From assembly GCA_003118195.1 (NCBI GenBank), contig BEXV01000574.1, forward strand, positions 174,944 to 193,196: DNA of 18,253 nucleotides. Reading direction: 5' to 3'. Positions 1-9,700 of this stretch are shown piece after piece (the first letter of the stretch is position 1; each line of letters starts with the position of its first letter). Source of the DNA: Hemicentrotus pulcherrimus (lineage: Eukaryota > Echinodermata > Echinoidea > Camarodonta > Strongylocentrotidae). A program made the translations under genes and the position numbers. Below the pieces are notes generated by a model. The model did no database searches. It saw only the letters and a list, made by a program, of their open reading frames with translations, and had not been told where the DNA came from.

Positions 1-38
<38 letters not shown>

Positions 39-64
39 GATGATGAAGATAATCATGGTGATGG

Positions 65-96
<32 letters not shown>

Positions 97-105
97 GTGA
101 TGATA

Positions 106-143
<38 letters not shown>

Positions 144-169
144 GATGATGAAGATAATCATGGTGATGG

Positions 170-201
<32 letters not shown>

Positions 202-210
202 GTGATGATA

Positions 211-248
<38 letters not shown>

Positions 249-274
249 GATGATGAAGATAATCATGGTGATGG

Positions 275-309
<35 letters not shown>

Positions 310-378
310 GTGATGATAATGACGATGATTATGATGGTGGTGACGATGACGACGATTGGTGATAAAGATGATGATGAT
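1..378. repeat. ATG trinucleotide microsatellite with a 105-base higher-order unit
   Basis: Nearly pure ATG repeat interrupted by AAG, ATAATC, GTG and ATA triplets. The interruptions recur in the same order every 105 bases: copies at about 1-105, 106-210 and 211-318, the third one triplet longer. From about 318 the array decays into GAC/GAT/GTG triplets and ends near 378. It lies in the intron upstream of the first ATP8A exon in the window and runs off the left edge. The apparent 126-residue poly-Met open frame is a by-product. Confidence 0.95.
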
Positions 379-590
379 TAGGATTTATAGAAAGCCCTAG
401 TGGAGAAGAACAGTTTAGAGCCAGTAGTAAGGATATGCACATATAGGTGTAGATTACGAGTGTCAGACATGATAACGGATAAAGTAACAAGCCTCCATCA
501 CTTCAGTGGATGCACTGCCCCATCAATCATGCATGACAGTGTAAAGATTTGAAAACTAGAAACAGAATATTTTTATTACTCTCATTACAG
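379..590 (+). other. intron remainder upstream of exon a
   Basis: Unique-looking AT-rich sequence between the microsatellite and the first exon of the window. It ends in a T-rich tract and TTACAG acceptor. No other feature seen. Confidence 0.7.
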
Positions 591-731
591 GTGTTTTGGA
601 TGTGGACTCTAAACTCTGTCTACCATTCTCTTCTCATCTATTGGTTTGTGGTTGCATCCATGAATCAAGATGTTGCCTGGGGCAACGGCAAGGCAGGAGA
701 CTATCTTGTTGCTGGCAATATGGCATACACA
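591..731 (+). CDS. ATP8A1/ATP8A2: ATP8A exon a: M7 and M7-M8 luminal loop
   Basis: The exon is 141 bases, 47 codons, phase 0 at both ends. It follows a pyrimidine-rich acceptor ending TTACAG and ends at donor GTAAGT. It starts VFWMWTLNSVYHSLL, matching the start of M7 in ATP8A proteins, and continues through WGNGKAGDYLVAGNMAYT, the conserved loop before M8. The ATG at 549 that opens the long frame here lies in intron sequence and is not a start codon. Confidence 0.93.
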
Positions 732-3700
732 GTAAGTACCTGTGTGATAAGTTCATGATTTTTCCTTTATATGAAATAAAATTGAAATAAGATTGTAGAT
801 CAGTGGTGTGATTGTGCATGTCCATATGTTTATACTGACAAATGAGACAAATGGAACGTGATTTAAAGAAGAAACAAAATCCATAATTAGCAATTTTTGT
901 TCTTATTCACATTTCTCCCCTGTAATGTACATACCTGTAGTAAACTTTATAAGACCTAATAGCAACTTTTGTTTTGGTTTTTAGATGAACATATTCAAAA
1001 TCGTAATGGTTAAAGATAAAATGCATCAATCAAAATATTGATAGATTAAAGGTTTATATACATGTAAATTGTCTCTTTGTACTGCTGTAATGTTATTCTT
1101 ATTATTTTGTGTGGTTTCTTTTCTTCTCTCTTACAGTGTGTTTTGGTGGTAGTTACATTAAAGGCTGGCCTGGAGATGGATACATGGACCTGGGTAAGTG
1201 CATGCTCCTTTGTATAGGACTCAAACATAGAGATGCTCTATTTTTTCTTTTACTGAAATACCATAAAAAAGCATCAATATATCTATAATAACAAAGGTAT
1301 TTTTTAATGGAGATTGACTTTTGTTTTACAAAAGATGGTCATTAATTTATTCCTGATGTAATGAATGAACCTAACATAGTTGCCATTGGGCTGTGCAAGC
1401 TGTATTGTGCACATAATTATAGTTTTAATCTTCCATAGTGTAGTGGAGGTGGTCTAAATAGATAAGTGTATTACAAGCTAACTAATGTATATTTTTTCTA
1501 CCAGCGCTCATTTGAAAATGGTAGGGGAGAGGAGGGTAGGAATTATTTATGAATTACTCTAAATCAAAGACTGTAATCGTGATTTGAATTTTTGTTTGTT
1601 TGTTTGTATCCAGCCTGTCCATGTATCGTTATGGTTTGGTCTGATTGCTTGGGTAGTTTTCTTAGGTGTCTACTCAGTTCTCTTCCCATTCATCTCATTT
1701 GCATCGGATATGTTCAATGAGGTAAGTTTCAATCTCTTGGAGGTAAACTGGGGGGTGTTTCACAAAGATCCTAAAGTTGAACTTCACTCTAAGTTGGACT
1801 TAAATATTATGGAGAGCCATTTGTAGCCTTATAATGAATTATATTCAAAAGCAAAAATTCAATTTTTTTAGACTTTTCATAAATTCCACATCAAGAACTT
1901 GAAATCTTCCATGATAATAGAAAATATGAATGATTTGAATCAACATTTTATGCCATTTAAAATAACTTCTACAAAATATTTTCAAGGATGCTAATAGATT
2001 TCCATAATTGTTAAGTCCAACTTAGAGATAAGTTCAAATTAGGATCTTTGTGAAACATCCCCTGGTATTAATATCACAATGATTCATAGTACTAGTATCC
2101 CATTATGATGTAGTGTATGTGGTGTTATGTAATAAATTAGGATATGACTGTCTTGTGCATCTCTATATGAATGGCAAGAGTGATATTGGATTACTAGTCA
2201 GTGTAGGAGACTAGCAATGAGCAAGAAAGCTATAAATAAAAGCTACTGAAAGATGTCTTTCTACAAGGGCTCATTTTATGATGGTAGGGTAGAGGAGGGA
2301 GGGAAATGGGTTAAAACACTTTTCTGCTGGATTTATTTCATCAAAGACATAGGGTTTGGGTTAGGGTTACATTTGGGTTTTTGGTTGAGTTTAGAGTTCG
2401 GTCCGGGTTGAAGTTAGGAAATGTTGGAAATTGACCGTAGAGCAAGTATTGCTGAACCATAATCATGCAATCTTTAGGCCATAAACTCTTAAGTTTACTA
2501 ATCCAAAATTACCTTTATTCACCAAAGTTTTTGTAAAATGTTATTATTTGATTGTTCCAGGCTCAGATGGTGTTCTCAAGTACTATCTTCTGGATGTTAT
2601 TACTCCTTATCCCCATCGCAGCACTCGTACGAGATATCGCTTGGAAGGCGTAAGTTTACTACATCCTCTTACTATATACACTTCTATTTCACATCTTCCT
2701 CAGATCTGGGACCAGTTTCACAAAGCCTTTTTTCAATGACAAATAACAAAAATCAGTGAAAAATATGCTAATAACCAATCAGAAGCAAGGATTTCAGTAG
2801 CTTATAACAAAAAATGTCATTTGTCACTGATGACAAGTATTGTAAAACACCCCCATTTGTCATTTGTTGATTAAGATGTCTCCTTTTGATTATTCACCTC
2901 CTCTGACCCATCGATCAACCTCTTAGTTTTCCCTGCTTTTTTCCCCATCTCTGTTTTGTGTAAGATTGTTGCATAGGAAGTTGAAACCTCCTCCCATCCT
3001 TCATTACTATACTAAACTTGTCTTTGTCGTTTTGTTGCAATAAGGTGCAAGGCATGAATAGCATCACCACACATGTTACAAAATGTGCCAAACAGCAGAA
3101 TCTCACCGAGAGCTCTGTTGGGCAAATAAAGTGGTTCATTGCATCTCAGAATGAATGAATGATTACAAACAGGAAATAAGAAAGAACAAACTAATACCAA
3201 CACAAAATAGAAGCAAAACAAAATTACATCACATCAAGGAGGTATCAATGTATTCTACATTTACAAGCTTGAAGTCCTTTATCTGAAATGTTACTATAAC
3301 ATGGGTAGGGAGACTCTTTGATGGTAGTTGTTGAGAAATCGCCCTCTAACCCTTTATCCTTTTTCAATTTATGCATGTTGTAACCATGGAAATTGCTTCA
3401 CGACTGCTCCAGCTGTCAAATATGTCACACGTATTTTAGATTTATTATTTTTAGATTTATGTATATTCCGTTATGACAACAGTGTTAGACGAACAATGTT
3501 CAAGACTCTGGCCGAAGAGGTGCAAGAAGCTGAAGTAAAGCTCATTGACCCAACGTCCATCATACAGAAGTCGGTCAAGAAAAGGTAGGTCAAAGGTCAT
3601 AATGAATCATACCAGATTCCATCCAAGGCTTATTGTTTGATGGTTTTAGCAATAGATTTGTGCTGCTTGTATTGTTTTGTTTATTATACCCCAGATACCC

Positions 3701-6700
3701 TAGCTCCCCATCAATGACAGAGTTCCTTTAAAAATGGTTTAACTCAAGACTTATGTTCATTTGATTCCTTGACATTGTCACACCTGCATATCTATCAGCC
3801 ATTTCATTGCATAGAAAAGTTTGGTTGGCACCTGCAACTTTAAATGAAAAATTAGTGTAAAAAACATTTAGCAACATTAAGTTGTTATTTTTTCTTGTAA
3901 ATACAGCTATCATAAAAGACTGTCAAATATGTTACTATTTAATTGTTTACATTTTGGGGGGAACATAAGATATATGAAGTTGATTCCAAGAACATGTCAC
4001 TACAAAATCATAAATACATGTATAGGGCAGCTTAGGGCCTATGGGTGATGTTAGTGCAAGCTTCACATCAATCATATTTTTGTTGAGCTGATGAAATTAT
4101 TGATGTTTGAAATAGCATGATTTTTGTATTTTGTTTTGTCTTTTATAGATTGCATGTATACATGTAGGTATTCAAAGTTATTCCTTTGTTATTCTCTTTG
4201 CATGACTTTATCCCCATCAGACCAGAGCCTGTAAAGTATGTTGGGGATCTCTTTAATATTAGTGTGGGATAGAATGAGTTCTTTCTAACTGTCTCTAATA
4301 AGTGCTTTTGTGTTGAGTTTTTTAATTAATACACTAATACACCTTTTACTTTACAGAGGGTGCAGATTTTATATTGGAATGATCTTTTTTGTTCAAACAT
4401 ATCTACTGTATGTGATGACGGTATACTTCTGATTCAAGTAGTGTGATAGACCAAATAAGCATTACAATAATTGCTTATGGTAGTTGTGACTTTTATTAGG
4501 AATGATTACTTGACAATATGAAGATCACTCTCTAAGCCCACAGGTTTGGGATGTAGATTGGTGACTCAAACATGCCTGTGTGGACTGTATTCCCTCCTGA
4601 CTAAAAAAGAACCAGGACTTTTGATAAGAAAAAGGGGGAGGGGGAGATGAAAACAACTAATAACAGGCTAATTTTTCTTCAAACTATAGAGGTAGGAATA
4701 GGGGGCATGGGCCCCTTACCCATTGATATTGGAATGGACTAACATTTGAATTTCTTAGAAGTTTGACTAGTGTCTCTTGATATTTTTAGTAGAACATGGA
4801 ATCGCACACGATAACTCTCTTAATTTTATTGAATTGTAACCATTCAAGTTTTTTTTTTTGTGGATTATTTCTTGTTATCTTTTGAAATCTTCTCTGAAAC
4901 ATCTGCAACTTTTATTTTTCAAAGTTCATTTTTAGTATGCTTTCAGTCTAAATGGCTGAAAATTAATAATCAGGCTTTTATTTTGAATCAGTAGTCAACT
5001 ATTCAGTTATTAATTCTATGTCTTCAGAAATATGTGAACCCTTTATAAAGTGTATATTTTTGTTCGTCTAGGGCTCACTCCTCTTATTCCTGACTTTGAT
5101 ACTTCACTTGGAATATAAATATATTGTCTATGTTCTCAACTATTATTTGTTCTCACCCCAATTTGTCTTTGTAAGAATATATATTTGTTTGTTATTTTTT
5201 AATTGAAACAGTTAACTGTTGAAAGTGGAAGTTTATATTGTATCAACAGTCAATATCAATTTCTAAATATATATATAGAATCATATTACACCAAGATGTT
5301 CCGTCACTTTATTCATATCAGCATGGTTCAGCTATGCTCAATGTTTCCTCGTTTTCATTGTTTCCTTTTCATACTGATTGTGAAATCGTTATTCTCTCTC
5401 TTAGTTGTTCTGACTCTTGTTATAATTGTTGGTATCATTACTGTTGTTATTTATGTAGCTTAGCAGAATGTAATGACACGAAAAGACGGGTCTGGACACA
5501 AAAACCATAATTTTTGGGGACACCTGTGTATGAAAAGTTGTAGTTTAACATGAACTTGATGATATATTTGTTAACTATAATCGAGGTCTTAATAGCATAA
5601 GAATATGATTTTCCATTATTATCCATTTTGTGTTCCAGATGTGTCTTTTCGTACCATTTCATATCACCAAGCTATCTCAGTTGTGTTGTTCTGGACCCCA
5701 TTTCAAAAAAACTTTTCGTCAGTGACAAATTACAGTTTTTGTCATAAGCTACTAAAATCCTTGCTTCCGTTATCAGCAGATTTGTCACTGATTGTTGTCA
5801 TTTTTCTTTAAAAAAAGGCTTTGTGAAACAGGTCCCTGAATGTCTGTTTCTATTCACTGTCTTGTGATTCTGTGCTGAGTGTTACATTATTGTTCTCTTT
5901 TTGAAGTGTTCACTACATTGGCAGTCGAGCTCTGAAAGCTAAGAATGGGTAAGAGAGCATGGCACTGGCTCCAGCACAGAATGAAAGAAACAAAGCTTTA
6001 CACTCTTATCAAATGCATGCTCAATATTATGCTTGCTTCTTCATACAACACATGTATCATGCTCTGAATGTTATTGTTAATGATATTTTTACCCAGCAGG
6101 GCCCTCATAAAGAACAGTGTTTACTTTACTGATAATAATAATAATAATAATAGTGGGTTCTTGTATAGCGCTCATGTCAGTCAGATTTGACCCTCCTGAT
6201 GGGGTTATCCCTTTGAAGGAGAACCAAATCAATATGCCAATCAATTGATTGTGTTATTTGAACAATAAAATGTGATATGCCCAGGTATTGTACGATAACT
6301 GTGAATAAATAAATCATAATTTCTCCACTTATAAAATGAAATCTGAAATTATTTACTTCAAACATTATCACTGACATGTCATTTTTTAAGTACAAAAATA
6401 TTCATTACTTAAAGAGACCTGGTAACCTGTATCAGATCCTTAAACAAAATACTTGATTTAGCACATGCTGCAATCATAATTGTAAACCTTTAGGTCATTC
6501 AGGAATCCCATTACTTTTACCAGTCTGATTATCAAGATATTTATGATTGGAAATCAAAATATCATTTTTTGTTTTCTTAACGGTTTTCCAAACACTACAG
6601 TCTATTGGGGAAAATGAGTATGGTAAAACCGGTCACTCAAAGATTTTTACTTTTTTGAGGCACTTTATGATATTTTGAAGCACAATTTTTTTGGGGCTTC

Positions 6701-9700
6701 AATACTACACCATATCACAGACACTGATACCACATTGGGCCATGCATCTCAGATTTAACATTGTTAAACGATGCCTCTAATGACTGATAAACATTTTATG
6801 ATTAACTTGAGGAATATCAAGTTTTCTCTCACAATGAAGATGCTATTTCTTTTGCCATTTTCTGTCACTTATTCTTATAATTTTGAGAAAACATTTAACA
6901 ATTTGATGCTTTCTTTCCATTTGTTCACTTCTAACATGAATAATTTCTCTTTACAGTTGATTTTCAGCTTTTTCTGCTGCTTCAAATCATTATTTGTTCC
7001 ATTCATTGATAATATGTTTGAATCGTTAGGAATGTAGTATTCATTTTGTTTCTTCTCATTTCTTATAATATCACTAACATATGTTTAACACTTCAAATTC
7101 TTTGATTAATTTTTAATTTAAGTTGCAGCTAACTACAATTCAAACACTTTTTTGATAGACAGTTCATGAATGTTTTATTAAGTTATATAATTATTCCATA
7201 ATTCTCACAAATGCACCTAATCTTCACATTAATTAACTCTTGCCATATTGCTGTCTCTTAGTCTATAATTTTTTTGAGTTTAATTTGTTTTTGCCGGCCA
7301 AAGTTGTTTAATCAGGTATGACTTTATCTGTACATTCTGTTTTGAAATACCGTAAACATATAAAGAATTAGGTGATTAAAGGCACAAAGTAATACTTGAT
7401 CATACAAAAATGAATAAATAATAATGAATATGCCAAGTCAATTGGAATTGATGTAAACTGAAATTAACAACATAAAGTGCAAAATTAAATTTCTTTCCCA
7501 TATGCCGAATCCAGATGGAACTTTCACAAAATCATTCATTAAGTACTTAAAATGGCATATAACCTAAGCCTCATTATTTACTGCAGTCTTGTTATTTTTA
7601 AAACATTTGTCGAAAGAAGTAGACAAGACAGGTAATTGGTGGGGAAAAAAAAAAATCTTCATCAAAAAGGACCAAAAAAACAACAACATCTGTTAAGACC
7701 CAGAAGGGTTTTTAATAGTCATACACTTTAACAAAGAGTTATATAACGCTCTTCTGGCTGTCGGCAGAAAAACAATTTTGTGAAGAGGAAACACACTTAA
7801 TTGTAAATTGTGCATGTTTAAGCTACAATGTATTAACACATTTAAATGGCAATAGTGTCCTGTGTAAATATCATAAAAAGGGGTAAATATTGAAAGAGTA
7901 ATAAGTTTGAAGTTGTATTAGCTTTTCCACTTACAAATTGAAGTTTAAAAGGATAAACTGACTAAAAATATTCATTTATTTCCTGGATAAAAGCTTGTAT
8001 TTACTTAACCATTTTGATTTTTGTAAAACGGAAATATGTTTGTATGAAGTCAAACTTTATTGATATAGCGGTATGATTATTCTCCAGAGTAAACTCTTAT
8101 ACATCCAACCATCTCTTCATGTTGCTCTCCTATGGATTGATTCTTGTATTCAAGATCAATGAATTGCATTGCATTAATATATATTATAACACACTGTTGT
8201 TTTTTCTTCACATCTTTTTGTTCCTGTATTGCAGTTTTAGTGAAACTTCTCGCCTTCTAACAAGATTGTTCAAACGATCGCCTAGTAGCGCACGGCATCT
8301 CGCTGAGGAGGAGGGTACCCCTAGACGTAAGTTACACAAACTAGTCATCTGGATATTATATCCTGCATAAAAGCAGAAAGAGTATATTGAACACAGTTTC
8401 AACAATTGGGGATAGAGCAATGTCGATCTGGCGCTGCTCAGTGGCTGCCTGGCTTACGATCAGTTGGGCAAAAAGAATTTCCATTTTCGGTTTAACTTAA
8501 TAAAATTTGGAGTGGACTTTAAAAAATTATTATTTATCATTATTATTATGATGTACCTGCATATGGCAGAGACCTTTTTATAAAGGATAGTTTTAAACAG
8601 AGAAATTGACTATTTGTCCATAAGTTATTTAATCTCATATTTTTTTTTATTTCCTAAGACATTGATAAGTACTTCATTTGTTTTTTTAAAACTATGACAC
8701 ATTTGATGGTTGGGCTTATTTTTTGTGCAATAATCTGAAGAAGAAAGTGTTGACGAAGAAGTAGAGCGTCAATATCTAGGTTGCCTAATCAAAGGGGCTA
8801 GTGAGACTGGAAAAAAAAATGGTTTAGTATAGATAACCCAATAAATTAATATAACTAGATCCAATACATTGATTATATCCATACTAACCATTTATGTGAA
8901 ATGTATTTAAACAACATATAATTCCTACAAGGTGATTTGTGATAGGTTGCACAGTGAAGTGGTTGTTATAATAATGATATTAATAAATTAATAATATTTA
9001 ATTTTTATATAGCGCTTAATACAAATGTCTCTAAGCGCTTTACAAATATAATATTACCCCGGTCATTGAATTCAGTGCTTGCCCGCACACACTGTGTGCA
9101 CAATCTCCACTCCCTGGGGAGCATTCCAGCCAGCGTTACTTGACGCTCACAAGCTGCTTGACCAACAATGACAGCCGCATTCATTTTCCAGGGAACAAGT
9201 GTGACATACTGGTGAAATTTTTTCTCTCTAGAGACGGAATGGGAAACAAGTGTTTGTGCTAGATCTAATTTGTGAATGGATCTCAATATTTCTTTAATCA
9301 CCAATGTTTTTTAAAACCATTCCTTGTTTAAGTCATCTTGATCTTGTGTAATGTCTTATATATGATTGTACCAATGTGCCTTCTAACTCAGTACTTTCCT
9401 CTAACTATGCTGATGTTGAATGTTTGTCTGTTATCTATCAGTAACTGTTGTTTTCCCTTTAGATGGATTTGCTTTCTCTCAGGAGGAACATGGTGTTATT
9501 ACTCAGGTAAGATTTTCTATATCTCTCCAAAAAGATTTTTTTCTTCTTCAGAAGGGGTGGCATGTCATGTCACTGTTTATATAAATATTGGCTGTTGCAA
9601 TAATGCCAGGTGATAATAGGTTAACTGTAATAAACTGATCATGGATGGAGTGATGATAATATGTCATATGTGAAAGGTTGGGATTAGGAGCATTATCAGT

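Larger units (their letters stand above)
1722..2560 (+). other. ATP8A intron between exons c and d
   Basis: An 839-base GT-AG intron holding an inverted-repeat element (1750-2063), copy 2 of a short direct repeat (2269-2310) and a G-rich telomere-like stretch (2352-2377). Confidence 0.85.
3585..8234 (+). other. long ATP8A intron between exons e and f
   Basis: A 4.65 kb GT-AG intron, very AT-rich. It holds the inverted element copy at 5692-5837, a candidate cassette exon at 5907-5948, a SINE-like fragment at 6131-6230 and a small hairpin at 7700-7758. The stretches 3600-5690 and 6240-7690 show no gene, RNA or repeat that I recognise. The hydrophobic open frames at 5203-5510 and 6771-7037 look like chance products of T-rich DNA. 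Confidence 0.8.

Noticed and set aside
1..381. 126-residue poly-methionine open frame
   Set aside because: It is a direct translation of an ATG microsatellite inside an intron. It has no domain, and the frame is open only because the repeat lacks stops.
2538..2759. Open frames over exon d (2538-2759, 2548-2739)
   Set aside because: Both are out of frame with the conserved M10 peptide, which reads in the third frame from 2561 and closes soon after the donor.
2915..3221. Two overlapping minus-strand frames in the intron between exons d and e
   Set aside because: Neither has a recognisable motif, and the region lies inside a well-supported intron on the other strand.
5203..5510. Hydrophobic open frames that could look like a membrane protein
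   Set aside because: T-rich intron DNA encodes Phe/Leu/Ile/Val runs by composition. There is no homology, and no acceptor or donor that would join the ATP8A frame.
6771..7037. 88-residue Phe/Leu/Asn-rich open frame
   Set aside because: Low-complexity product of AT-rich intron sequence without a domain or a conserved motif.
9005..9304. 99-residue minus-strand open frame
   Set aside because: It coincides with a dispersed GC-richer repeat. It has no recognised domain and no splice or promoter context.
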